DNA of 53,261 nt from an uncultured Treponema sp. Its GTDB lineage: Bacteria; Spirochaetota; Spirochaetia; Treponematales; Treponemataceae. The stretch covers positions 1 to 53,261 of the forward strand of contig CALDIB010000103.1 in NCBI GenBank assembly GCA_937902125.1, given 5' to 3'. Positions 33,043 through 41,165 of this stretch are shown piece after piece. The stretch's first letter is position 1. Each line of letters opens with the position of its first letter. The translations under genes were made by a program, and so were the position numbers. The notes beneath the pieces are model-generated. The model was not told the origin of the DNA, made no database searches, and saw only the letters and a program-made list of their open reading frames with translations.

Positions 33043-34302
33043 ATGAACGCTTTTGAAGTCAACGCGCTAAAGCCCGCTCTGATTTTCACAGACCACTTGA
33101 CTCTCGACAAAGAATTTATCGTATTGGGAAAAGGTTTTCCTGTAACGCAAGAACTTATAAATGAATTGAAGCTCTGGGGCTTTGCAAGCGTTTCCTGCGA
33201 TGGAAGCATTGACGATGAAACTCAGGACAAAGACATAATAAACCGCAGCAGCGCGGACATAATACTTGAGACTCAGCAAGAGGAAGAGCAAAAGGCAAAA
33301 GAGCGGGCGCAAAAAGCGTCTCAATTCAACGACAGCCTAAAGGATGCGACAAAAGTCATTCAAACGCTCAACACAGAAAGTTCCCGTCTTGAGATGGCCC
33401 ACAAAGTTTACAAAAATTATTCGGACTACATAGAATCCCTTTACACTAGATACGCCACTCACAAAGAAATTGACAAGGAGCAATTGCGGAGCGTCGTTCA
33501 AGAATTGATTTCTTTTGTTCGCGAAAACCGCCGCTTTGTTTTGCGCATAAATCCAAGGGCCGAGCAAACCGACAAAAAATTTTTGGTGAACCACGCCATG
33601 CGCTCAACTGTAATCGCGCTCACAATTGGAACAAGGTTGCGGCTTCAGTTTGCGCAAATGATTGAGTTGGGGCAGGCTTGCATTTTGCACGAAATCGGAA
33701 TGCTTCGCCTTCCGCCTCAACTTTACATAACCGACAAAAAGTTGCAGCCTCAAGAAAAGGCCAAACTTGCCAGCCACCCAATTTTAGGTTACGAGCTTTT
33801 AAAGGAAGCGGGATTCGCGCTTCCAATTCAGCGCGCGGTTTTGGAACACCACGAAAAGGAGAACGGCTCCGGCTATCCCCGCCACATCACAAGCGAAGAC
33901 ATTTCCACATACGCAAAAATCATTTCTGTAGCCTGCGCGTTTGAGGCGATTACCGCGCCCCGCCATTACAGGAGCGCCCGCCCAAAATACGAAGCCATGC
34001 TGGAAATCTTGCGCAATTTGAACAAGCAGTATGACGAAAACGTAATCAAGGCCCTGCTCTACTCTTTCTCAATTTTCCCAATCGGCGTTTACGTTTATCT
34101 TGCCAACGGAAAAATCGCGCAAATAACCGACACAAATCCAGAAGACCCCAAGCACCCGGTGGCGCAAATTCTTGGCGAAAAGGCGGCCGACGGCGATCCC
34201 CGCACTGTTGACACCGACGAAGGCTCAAACAAAGTCGTCCGCGTTCTAAACCAACAGGAAGTTTCGGACGTTCTAAAATCTTTGGGAATGGAAGAAGATT
34301 AA
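33043..34302 (+). CDS. HD-GYP family protein with HE substitution and DUF3391-like N-terminus
   Basis: A soluble 419-residue protein. The N-terminal ~60 residues (PALIFTDHLTLDKEFIVLGKGFPVT) look like the small domain that often precedes HD-GYP. A charged coiled-coil stretch (~78-125) follows, then the phosphodiesterase-like domain. The signature reads LHEIGMLRLP, so the Asp of HD is Glu217 after His216, while HHEKENGSGYP is intact (GYP 277-279). The acidic ligand change may alter metal use. A weak AAGGA site precedes ATG 33043. A sigma-28 promoter and terminator-containing leader lie upstream, linking it to motility control. Stops of this gene and the opposing reductase overlap. Confidence 0.85.
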   Translation: MNAFEVNALKPALIFTDHLTLDKEFIVLGKGFPVTQELINELKLWGFASVSCDGSIDDETQDKDIINRSSADIILETQQEEEQKAKERAQKASQFNDSLKDATKVIQTLNTESSRLEMAHKVYKNYSDYIESLYTRYATHKEIDKEQLRSVVQELISFVRENRRFVLRINPRAEQTDKKFLVNHAMRSTVIALTIGTRLRLQFAQMIELGQACILHEIGMLRLPPQLYITDKKLQPQEKAKLASHPILGYELLKEAGFALPIQRAVLEHHEKENGSGYPRHITSEDISTYAKIISVACAFEAITAPRHYRSARPKYEAMLEILRNLNKQYDENVIKALLYSFSIFPIGVYVYLANGKIAQITDTNPEDPKHPVAQILGEKAADGDPRTVDTDEGSNKVVRVLNQQEVSDVLKSLGMEED

Positions 34303-35054
34303 TTGAAGAAGTCCCGAACTTTTTCCGCTTCCGCCTTAAATTGCTCGTCAATGACCGGCGGCCGCTCGTTAAAGTATAATATTTGCTCAAGTTCTTCAAG
34401 ACTTCTCACGCCCCAAAGGGGAACGACGTTTTCAAACTGATAAAGGTAGCCCAAGGCCAAAGGAATGTTTTGAACCAAGCCGCCATACAAGGGCTTCATG
34501 GCCACAAAGCCAATGTCCTTTTTCGCGGCCTCTTGAACAAGCGCGGAGCCTTCGCCGTCAAGGAGCAAATTAAAGGGCGCCTGAATTGTTTCAAACAGCC
34601 CGGAATCAAGGGCCTTTTTCGCAATTTCAAGATTTTCGCTGGCAAGGCCAAAGTGGCGGATTTTTTTTCGTTCCTGCAAGCGCTTCATTTGCGCGCAAAT
34701 CTCGTCAAAGTCGGCCAAGCCCTTTTCGTCAACCTCGTATTGAAACAAATCCACATAGTCGCTTTGCAAGGCGTCAAGGGAAGCTTCCAAATCTTCGGCC
34801 AAGGCGCGGCTGTCAAGGACTTGCGCCTTAGTGGAAAGAATCACATTGTGCCTGATTCCGCTAAGGCAGGCTCCAAGGCGCTTTTCGCTTTCGGGAACTG
34901 TGTGAGAAATGTCAAAAAAATTTACGCCCGCGTCGTATGCCCTGTGAACGAGAAGCGCCGCGTCTTCTTCGCTTTTGACGTCCTTTAAGGACATCGCGCC
35001 AAAACCGACGCGGCTTGCCATTAAGTTTGCCTTTCCAAGTCCAACGTAATCCAT
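34299..35054 (-). CDS. Aldo/keto reductase family protein lacking the catalytic Tyr
   Basis: A 251-residue TIM-barrel protein with the AKR start RVGFGAMSLKD and the strand NFFDISHTVPESEKRLG. The canonical segment is D-T-A-x-x-Y-G-x-S-E. Asp48 is kept, but the catalytic Tyr position is Val53, and the usual catalytic His (LYQLH-type) is replaced in LFQYEVD. The Lys (VILSTK) remains. It is shorter than most AKRs (~270-320). Reductase activity is therefore doubtful, and a binding role is possible. It is downstream of glyS by 23 bases, with its ribosome-binding site and ATG inside a hairpin. The stop overlaps that of the HE-GYP gene by four bases. Confidence 0.8.
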   Translation of the reverse strand: MDYVGLGKANLMASRVGFGAMSLKDVKSEEDAALLVHRAYDAGVNFFDISHTVPESEKRLGACLSGIRHNVILSTKAQVLDSRALAEDLEASLDALQSDYVDLFQYEVDEKGLADFDEICAQMKRLQERKKIRHFGLASENLEIAKKALDSGLFETIQAPFNLLLDGEGSALVQEAAKKDIGFVAMKPLYGGLVQNIPLALGYLYQFENVVPLWGVRSLEELEQILYFNERPPVIDEQFKAEAEKVRDFFN

Positions 35055-35084
35055 CTAAAAAACGCCTCCTGCATTTTTTAGATG
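35052..35084 (-). promoter_or_regulatory. Hairpin holding the reductase ribosome-binding site and start codon
   Basis: Read on the minus strand, CATCTAAAAAA and TTTTTTAGATG form a perfect 11-bp stem. The first arm contains the glyS stop codon, the 11-base loop contains the Shine-Dalgarno GGAGG, and the last three bases are the ATG of the reductase gene. This geometry suits translational coupling. Confidence 0.65.
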
Positions 35085-36526
35085 AGCTTGTAGTTGCGGA
35101 TTGCGTTTTGGATGTATGAAGTCAACTCGCCAACCTTTACGCGAGCCTGCTCCATGCTGTCGCGGTCGCGAACGGTCACAGTGTCAAAGTTGGGCGAATC
35201 CTTTGTTATTGTGTCGTAGTCAATTGTGACGCAGAAGGGGGTTCCAACCTCGTCCTGACGGCGGTAGCGCTTGCCCACAGTTCCTGAAACGTCAAAGTCG
35301 GTGGCGAACTCTTCTTTAAGCGCGTGCTGAATTTCTTTGGCGCGCTCGGCCAATCCGTCCTTTTTCATCAAGGGCAAAACGGCCACTGTAATTGGGGCCA
35401 GCTTTGGATGCAAGTGAAGGACAGTGCGGTAGTCTTCGGCGCCGTCCTTTCCAACGTTCTGCTCTTCGTAGGCTTCGCACATAAAGGCCAAGAAGTTTCT
35501 GTTCAAGCCGGCTGAAGTCTCGATGACATACGGCGTGTAGTTCTTGTTTCCGTCTTCCTGGTCGATGTAAGACATGTCCTTTCCGCTGGTCTTTGTGTGC
35601 TGGGAAAGGTCAAAGTCAGTGCGGTTGTGGATTCCTTCGATTTCCTCAAATCCAATGGGGAAGTTGTACTGAATGTCGTAAGCGTCTTTGGCGTAGTGGG
35701 CCAGCTTGTCGTGATGGTGCCACTGCAAATTCTTTTCGGCGATGCCGTACTTAAGGTAGAAGGCCCAGCGGTACTTGCGCCAGTCTTCAAAAATGCCGTC
35801 GTCAGTTCCCGGCTTGCAAAAGTATTCCATTTCCATCTGCTCAAATTCGCAAGTGCGGAAAATGAAGTTCTTAAAAATGATTTCGTTGCGGAATGACTTT
35901 CCAACCTGGGCAACGCCAAAGGGAAGCTTCATTCTTGAAGACTGAACTATGTTCTTGAAGTCGGTGAAAATTCCCTGACAAGTTTCAGGGCGAAGGTAAA
36001 TCAAGTGCGAGTCGTCGGCCACAGGACCTTGATAAGTCTTGAACATAAGGTTGAACTCGCGGACGTCGGTATACTTGCGGTTTTTGCTGCCGCAAGTGGG
36101 GCAGTTGATTTTTGCGTCGATAAAGGCCTTCATCTCTTCGTGGCTCATGGTGTCAACGGGCTTGTCAGTCTTTTCGTTGTGGGAATTGCAATAGTCTTCA
36201 ATCAATTGGTCGGCGCGGAACCTGGCGTTGCATTCGGTGCAGTCAATCATTGGGTCTGAAAAGTGCGCCACGTGGCCTGAGGCGACCCAAGTTTTATGAT
36301 GCTGAAAAATCGCGCTGTCCAAGCCCACCACGTCGTCGCGCAGCTGGGTCATGTAATGCCACCATTCGTTTTGAATGTTGCGCTTGAAGTTGACTCCCAA
36401 AGGGCCGTAATCCCACGCGCCGGCCTGTCCGCCGTAAATTTCCGAAGCCTGATATACAAATCCCCTGCGCTTGCACAAAGAAATGATTTTGTCCAAAGTG
36501 CATTCGTGTCCTGTTTGAGCTGCCAT
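35078..36526 (-). CDS. glyS: Glycyl-tRNA synthetase (dimeric, class II)
   Basis: Charges tRNA-Gly with glycine. The 482-residue enzyme is the single-chain dimeric type, not the alpha2-beta2 type. It has the opening KIISLCKRRGFVYQASEIYGG, YLRPETCQGIFTDFKN, FGVAQVGKSFRNEI, the motif 3 region VIETSAGLNRNFLAFM and a C-terminal anticodon-binding domain. Two Cys pairs (CTEC, CPTC at ~75-135) suggest a zinc knuckle. The frame extends to 36559, but GGAG lies eight bases before ATG 36526, and the family starts there. It is followed by the reductase gene with a shared hairpin. Confidence 0.95.
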   Translation of the reverse strand: MAAQTGHECTLDKIISLCKRRGFVYQASEIYGGQAGAWDYGPLGVNFKRNIQNEWWHYMTQLRDDVVGLDSAIFQHHKTWVASGHVAHFSDPMIDCTECNARFRADQLIEDYCNSHNEKTDKPVDTMSHEEMKAFIDAKINCPTCGSKNRKYTDVREFNLMFKTYQGPVADDSHLIYLRPETCQGIFTDFKNIVQSSRMKLPFGVAQVGKSFRNEIIFKNFIFRTCEFEQMEMEYFCKPGTDDGIFEDWRKYRWAFYLKYGIAEKNLQWHHHDKLAHYAKDAYDIQYNFPIGFEEIEGIHNRTDFDLSQHTKTSGKDMSYIDQEDGNKNYTPYVIETSAGLNRNFLAFMCEAYEEQNVGKDGAEDYRTVLHLHPKLAPITVAVLPLMKKDGLAERAKEIQHALKEEFATDFDVSGTVGKRYRRQDEVGTPFCVTIDYDTITKDSPNFDTVTVRDRDSMEQARVKVGELTSYIQNAIRNYKLI

Positions 36527-36561
36527 ATAAGTTACTCCATTATTGTTATGATAATTCAAAT

Positions 36562-36590
36562 ATTATATCAGAATGGCTCTTTTGTTTCAA
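36562..36590 (-). promoter_or_regulatory. glyS promoter
   Basis: On the minus strand, -35 TTGAAA (36585-36590), 17-bp spacer, -10 TATAAT (36562-36567). It gives a ~30-nt leader ending in the GGAG site. Confidence 0.8.
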
Positions 36591-36799
36591 TACAGCGCAG
36601 GTATTGCGCAGGTATTGAACACAGGCCAAAAAGCGGCGCGAGGGCGCGGGGCGGCTTTCGGAAACACTCTGTTTGCGTCGCCGCGCGAGCGGCGAAATAA
36701 AATAGTTTCAAACGCAAACAGCGTGTAGCGACGCTAGCTAGCGGTTCCGAAAAGACGCAACTGCAACCGGGAGGCGCTTTTTTTACTTCTGCCGCTATA
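36591..36799. other. Structured spacer with nested palindromes
   Basis: No gene is seen. It begins with an 11-base tandem duplication (GCGCAGGTATT twice, near 36595-36616). It then holds nested inverted repeats: TTTCGGAA/TTCCGAAA (36656-36663 with 36745-36752), CACTCTGTTTGCG with CGCAAACAGCGTG (36665-36677 with 36713-36725, one mismatch) and a central perfect stem TCGCCGC/GCGGCGA (36678-36695). GCGCTTTTTTT closes it near 36774. This could be a structured RNA or the relic of a palindromic element. Confidence 0.45.
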
Positions 36800-36828
36800 T
36801 TGAACATATCGAGGGAATTTGCTATACT
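36800..36828 (+). promoter_or_regulatory. Promoter of the ABC ATPase gene, predicted leaderless
   Basis: -35 TTGAAC (36800-36805), 17-bp spacer, -10 TATACT (36823-36828). ATG 36837 follows after eight bases that contain no Shine-Dalgarno sequence. Confidence 0.7.
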
Positions 36829-36836
36829 GTTATCCT

Positions 36837-37577
36837 ATGTCAGTATTGGAATTGCAAAACGTCAGCAAAGTTTATCAAATGGGAAAAATTTCAGTCAACG
36901 CCGTTCAGTCGGCGACTTTTTCAATAAACGCTGGCGAATTTGCGTCCGTTTCAGGCCCCTCAGGTTCAGGAAAATCAACCTTGCTCAACTTGATGGGACT
37001 GATTGACTTGCCCACAAGCGGAAAAATAATCATCGACGGAACCGACGTTTACGGCCAAAGGAATTTGGAGCAGCTAAAATCCATTCCCGCCAGCCTTGAC
37101 CGCCACATGACTGAATTGCGCCGCCTGAACTTGGGCTTCATTTTCCAAAACTTCAACTTGATTCAAGTCCTTAATGTCCGCGAAAATGTGGAGCTGCCCT
37201 TAAAGCTTGGCCGCCTTCCGGCAAGCCGGGCCATGGGAACCAAGGAAGCTTCAGAATGGGTTGACTACTTAATCGAAACCGTGGGACTTACCGATTGGAA
37301 AAACCACAAGCCTTCGGAACTTTCCGGCGGCCAACGGCAGCGAGTCGCCATCGCCAGGGCCTTGAGCGCCAAAGCCCCGGTAATCATGGCCGACGAGCCC
37401 ACCGCCAACCTTGACTCAAAGAACGGCGACCAAATTCTTCAACTGATGAAAAAACTGAACAGAGAATTGAACACGACTTTTGTTTTTTCAACCCACGACC
37501 AAAAAATCGTAAGCATGAGCGACCATGTAATCCACATCAAAGACGGCGTGATTACCGGCCAAGACTACGCCAACTAG
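36837..37577 (+). CDS. LolD/MacB-type ABC transporter ATP-binding protein
   Basis: The 246-residue ATPase has Walker A GPSGSGKST (~40-48), the Q-loop FIFQNFNLI, signature LSGGQRQR, Walker B VIMADEPTANLD and the H-loop THD. The LRRLNLGFIFQ segment and overall size match the LolD/MacB/FtsE subfamily. These ATPases drive lipoprotein release or efflux through FtsX-like permeases. Two such permeases are encoded on the opposite strand nearby, which makes this their probable motor. Met 36837 is chosen over an earlier ATG at 36819 because the promoter's -10 box lies between them. Its stop overlaps that of the facing barrel gene by four bases. Confidence 0.92.
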   Translation: MSVLELQNVSKVYQMGKISVNAVQSATFSINAGEFASVSGPSGSGKSTLLNLMGLIDLPTSGKIIIDGTDVYGQRNLEQLKSIPASLDRHMTELRRLNLGFIFQNFNLIQVLNVRENVELPLKLGRLPASRAMGTKEASEWVDYLIETVGLTDWKNHKPSELSGGQRQRVAIARALSAKAPVIMADEPTANLDSKNGDQILQLMKKLNRELNTTFVFSTHDQKIVSMSDHVIHIKDGVITGQDYAN

Positions 37578-39043
37578 TAATCAAGATTCAACTTGACTTC
37601 AAAGACAACGCCGTATTTTCTTTCGCTTCCGTAATAAATCGGAACCGCAAGCCTAAAGTCGGTGTATTTTATAATGTTTTCAATTATCAAGCCCGGCATC
37701 ACGCTTCCGTATTCTCCGCGAGTGTCATGAAACCAATCAAGGCCAAAAGTCCATTTTTTGTCCATGATAAAGCGGGACCAAGCCACCTGAACTGAAAACA
37801 AATGCTGGAAGCCCTTGTATTGGCTGATTTTTGTTCCGGACTTTGTCTTATACATTTCCTTTTGAGCGTCGTCCAATTGGGACGAAAGTTTGGCCGCATA
37901 AACGTCGCTTCTGCCCCAAATTCCTTGGTATTCAATTCCGATTCCCAGCATAATTGGATTGGCAAAATACTTGTAGATTCCGCCTGTCCACCTAACGCGG
38001 CTTACAACATTGTCCATGTCAGAAAAGTGAACCAAGCCCTGCGCGAACATATTTGAATTTTTTCCAAGCGCGGTCGAAATGATTTCTAGGCCCGCGCAAG
38101 GGTCATAGCGGTAATCGTCGGCGCTGGCCCAACGCTTTCCCAAAACGGCCACAGAAACATTTTTTATGCTGGCCTCAACTTTTCCCGCGATGGAAATATA
38201 ATTTCCAACGGAGATTCCTGTTATGGTGTTGGTTTCGTATTGGGCCAGCGCTTGAACCGAAGCGTATGAAAGGATTGGAACGTTTAGGGACAGCGTGAAC
38301 TTTCCGTCATCGGTTGTTCTGTTCTTTCTGTATTTTTCTTCATCGTCGGCGATTACTTTTGTTATTTCGTCGTCTATGATGTTTGTGTCCAAAACTCTGG
38401 AAAGGCCCCAAGAAATGTCCTTCTTTCCGGCGCTCAAGTCGGCCCGGCCAAACATTGTGTAATTGAAATATAGCTCGTAGATGCCAAAATCCATTTCTGG
38501 AAAGGCGGTCAAAAAAGAGCCGTAGACAAAAAAGTCTGTGGCCGGACGGCCGGTAAATTTCAAGGTGTTTCTAAAAATCGCTATTGGACTTGACTTGTTG
38601 TATGGATAGGCGTAAAGGTAGGCGCCCAAGTCCGCGTTCAAGTTTCCGCTAAACTCAACAGGCTTTTTCTTTGAGTCAATTTTTACAGTTTCTGTGGTCG
38701 GCATAGTGACGGCGCCCTCGATGTCGCCTTCCGACTCTTCGCCAAACAGTTCGTCAATTTCGTCACCTTCTTCAATTTCTGGCAAGGCTTCCTCGCCTTC
38801 ATCCTTTGATTCTCGCGCCAAACGCTCCCGCTCTTTTTTGTCCTCTTCCTCAGCCTCGTCGTTCAAACGCTCGGCTTGCTCAACGTCCTCGTCAGACACG
38901 CGCTCCATAATGATTCCATTGTTTGACATATAGGTTTGCGCCAAAAGGTCAGGCGACCCGGCGAAAAACAAAATGGAGACAAAAAAGGCGAGCCCAAAAA
39001 CTCGCCTTAAATTTAAGAATTCAGTTCCAAAACTTTTTTGCAT
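37574..39043 (-). CDS. Probable outer-membrane beta-barrel protein with acidic N-terminal linker
   Basis: A 489-residue exported protein. The signal peptide ends near LLAQTY (~36). A strongly acidic, helical linker runs from ~45 to ~110 and contains IDELFGEESE (96-105). From ~125 the chain alternates in short beta strands (EFSGNLNADLGAYLYAYP, DFFVYGSFLTAF). It ends LNLDY with a C-terminal aromatic, all features of outer-membrane barrels. It is the last gene of the permease-permease-LolA-like operon, directly abutting the LolA-like gene. I do not recognise a named family. An outer-membrane acceptor or partner for the transported lipid or lipoprotein is an inference from context. Confidence 0.75.
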   Translation of the reverse strand: MQKSFGTEFLNLRRVFGLAFFVSILFFAGSPDLLAQTYMSNNGIIMERVSDEDVEQAERLNDEAEEEDKKERERLARESKDEGEEALPEIEEGDEIDELFGEESEGDIEGAVTMPTTETVKIDSKKKPVEFSGNLNADLGAYLYAYPYNKSSPIAIFRNTLKFTGRPATDFFVYGSFLTAFPEMDFGIYELYFNYTMFGRADLSAGKKDISWGLSRVLDTNIIDDEITKVIADDEEKYRKNRTTDDGKFTLSLNVPILSYASVQALAQYETNTITGISVGNYISIAGKVEASIKNVSVAVLGKRWASADDYRYDPCAGLEIISTALGKNSNMFAQGLVHFSDMDNVVSRVRWTGGIYKYFANPIMLGIGIEYQGIWGRSDVYAAKLSSQLDDAQKEMYKTKSGTKISQYKGFQHLFSVQVAWSRFIMDKKWTFGLDWFHDTRGEYGSVMPGLIIENIIKYTDFRLAVPIYYGSERKYGVVFEVKLNLDY

Positions 39044-39835
39044 TTAAAGGCTCATGTTTTCAAGATATTGCTTAGAGTATACAACATCTCCCAACTTTTG
39101 AAAAGACACATTCGACACTGTTATCTGAGTGCTTTCATATTTTAGCTTGCCGTTGATTTTTTGGCCCCGCAAACGGTCTTGTATGACCATTTTTGACGGA
39201 ACCGAGCGGCCGCCAACCTTTTGATAGCTTGGAATGGCTGTGACCCGCATAAGCTGACCCGAAAGGCTGTAGTCCTCCCGCTTTCTTGTAAGGCAGTCGT
39301 CCTTTGTGGCCCAAATCTTTATTTTGGCGTAGTCAACGTCATTGGCGGCCTTCTTTTTTGCCGTCAAAGAAAGGCAGTAGCAATCCAACTTGCCCAAAAG
39401 CGTTTCTTCGGCGCTTTCTATGTCATAATTTTCGGAATAATTTTGCGGGCGCAAATCGCTGTTGTTTACATTTGTGCTTTGAAAACGGTCTCTGGGAGCG
39501 GTAAAAGTGAACTGCTTGTTCGAGGGGTCGTAAAACCAAATGTTCTTGTCAAACTGAACGTATCCCTTGCCCTTGTCCGATTCAGGACCAGTAATCCGTA
39601 TAGTGCACATGGACTTTGAGTCGCGTCGATACATAATCGCGCTTGTAATGCTGCTTCCCTGGCCTGGCTTGTCTTGCACCAAAACATATTCGCCTGAAAA
39701 ATCGGTTCCGTAATAGCCTGTGCTTTGGTCGATTTTTTTTAGGATTTCTTTCGCTTGGTCAGCGGAAACCGTTTGGGCAAAAAGAGCCGCGGCAAAAGAT
39801 ATAATTCCTACAAAAGCCATTGCAATCTTCTTCAT
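39044..39835 (-). CDS. LolA-like outer-membrane lipoprotein-sorting protein
   Basis: A periplasmic carrier of the LolA/LolB-like fold family (COG2834 type). The 263-residue product has a signal peptide cleaved near LFAQT (~20). An unclosed-barrel sequence follows, with repeats such as CTIRITGPESDKGKGYVQFDKNIWFYDPSNKQF and later KIKIWATKDDCLTRKREDYS. Such proteins shuttle lipoproteins or lipids between membranes. Met 39835 has the GGAG site upstream, so it is preferred over Met 39850. It lies between the two FtsX-type permeases and the barrel gene, consistent with acceptance of cargo from the ABC complex. Confidence 0.85.
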   Translation of the reverse strand: MKKIAMAFVGIISFAAALFAQTVSADQAKEILKKIDQSTGYYGTDFSGEYVLVQDKPGQGSSITSAIMYRRDSKSMCTIRITGPESDKGKGYVQFDKNIWFYDPSNKQFTFTAPRDRFQSTNVNNSDLRPQNYSENYDIESAEETLLGKLDCYCLSLTAKKKAANDVDYAKIKIWATKDDCLTRKREDYSLSGQLMRVTAIPSYQKVGGRSVPSKMVIQDRLRGQKINGKLKYESTQITVSNVSFQKLGDVVYSKQYLENMSL

Positions 39836-39863
39836 AATCACTCCTATCAACGCGCCCGAAAGG

Positions 39864-41165
39864 CTAGGCTACAGTTGCCAAAGCGCCCACCGGACTGATG
39901 TGAACTAGCTTACGCAATGTAAACAACACGGCTCCCAAAGTGGTTACGAAAATAACAGCCAGCAAAAATGCCGCCTCTCCAAAACGCAAAGCCGGCGCCA
40001 AATGCCCGCCTGTCAAAAACAAGTCGAATCCTGAGACAAAAGACAGATTGTACAAGGAAGCGATTTTGACAATGACGAGAGAGGCGGCAAAGCCCAGCGC
40101 GGAGCCGGAAACCAGCAAGAGCAAAATCTCGGTAAAATACAAGGCCATAAGGCCGCGTGGCTTCATTCCCAAAGCGCGGAAGGTTCCGCTTTCAACAGAG
40201 CGCTTTAAGATTATGACCCTGAACGTACTGGAAATGCCCACCGAAATAATCACCACCAGCATAATAACAATCAAAGCCACAATGGCTCGCAAGGCCATGG
40301 AAAGTTTTTGCAAATCCGAAATGTTGGCAATCAAAGGAATTATGGCGTAAACGTTCCTTCCTTCAGGAACATCGTAATCCTGCCAATCGGATTTGTCGTA
40401 TTTTAACGGAAACATGTCAAAGTTTTTTTCAAGCTCAGATTGAACGCGCTCTATTTCCCTTTTGCCTGGACTTCCGTTTGGATAGTAAACGCAAATTTTG
40501 TCGATTGGATTGACGCCGGCGTTTTCGCCCACATAGCCCAAGCCGGCCTTAAGGGCTTGGTAGTCAAGGTAAACCGTATACATTCCAAAAACGCTTGAAT
40601 CCTGAAAAATTCCCGTTACCACAAGATTCACCGTATTTTGCTTTCCGTATTCGCTTTCCATCAAAAGAATCACTTTGTCGCCAATGTGGACCCCAAGTTT
40701 TTCGGCGGCCGGCTGGGAAAGCAAAAGCCCGTCGTGATCTTCACGCTCCTCGATTCCGCCTTCAACAAAATTGAATTTCTTAAAAAGCTCTTTTTCCAAA
40801 GAAAAGTCAACGCCTTGAGCGGATCTTTGCTTTACGCTCACACCCTCAAAGAAAAGGCTTTTGTCTCCCGAATCTTTTTTGTAGCGATATGAAATCTCGG
40901 CGCCGGCGGGAAGAATTTTTTTTAGAGCGTCCATAATTTCGCCGCACCGCTCAAGATAAGCAAATTCCTTTGTATTTAAAATCATAAAGTCGCCGCCGTA
41001 GTATTGGCGGGTTTTTTCGGTCATGGAAACAAGCATTCCGTCAGTCACCATTAAAACCGAAAGCATGACGCAAACGCCAACGGCGCAAACAGAAAAAAGC
41101 GAGCGGTATTGCTTGGCCCGACTTATCAAAGATTTTACGGCAAAATTAAAGTAAAGGCTCTTCAT
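39864..41165 (-). CDS. FtsX/MacB-type ABC permease, downstream copy
   Basis: A 433-residue permease with an N-terminal helix (~24-46) and a periplasmic domain (~50-275). Three C-terminal helices follow (~280-310, ~335-370, ~390-420), the four-helix LolC/E-MacB layout. The FtsX core reads SVESGTFRALGMKPRGLMALYFTEILLL. Its start codon overlaps the stop of the upstream permease (TAATG). Together with the larger permease it probably forms the heterodimer energised by the ATPase at 36837. It cannot be called LolC or LolE from sequence alone. Confidence 0.88.
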   Translation of the reverse strand: MKSLYFNFAVKSLISRAKQYRSLFSVCAVGVCVMLSVLMVTDGMLVSMTEKTRQYYGGDFMILNTKEFAYLERCGEIMDALKKILPAGAEISYRYKKDSGDKSLFFEGVSVKQRSAQGVDFSLEKELFKKFNFVEGGIEEREDHDGLLLSQPAAEKLGVHIGDKVILLMESEYGKQNTVNLVVTGIFQDSSVFGMYTVYLDYQALKAGLGYVGENAGVNPIDKICVYYPNGSPGKREIERVQSELEKNFDMFPLKYDKSDWQDYDVPEGRNVYAIIPLIANISDLQKLSMALRAIVALIVIMLVVIISVGISSTFRVIILKRSVESGTFRALGMKPRGLMALYFTEILLLLVSGSALGFAASLVIVKIASLYNLSFVSGFDLFLTGGHLAPALRFGEAAFLLAVIFVTTLGAVLFTLRKLVHISPVGALATVA

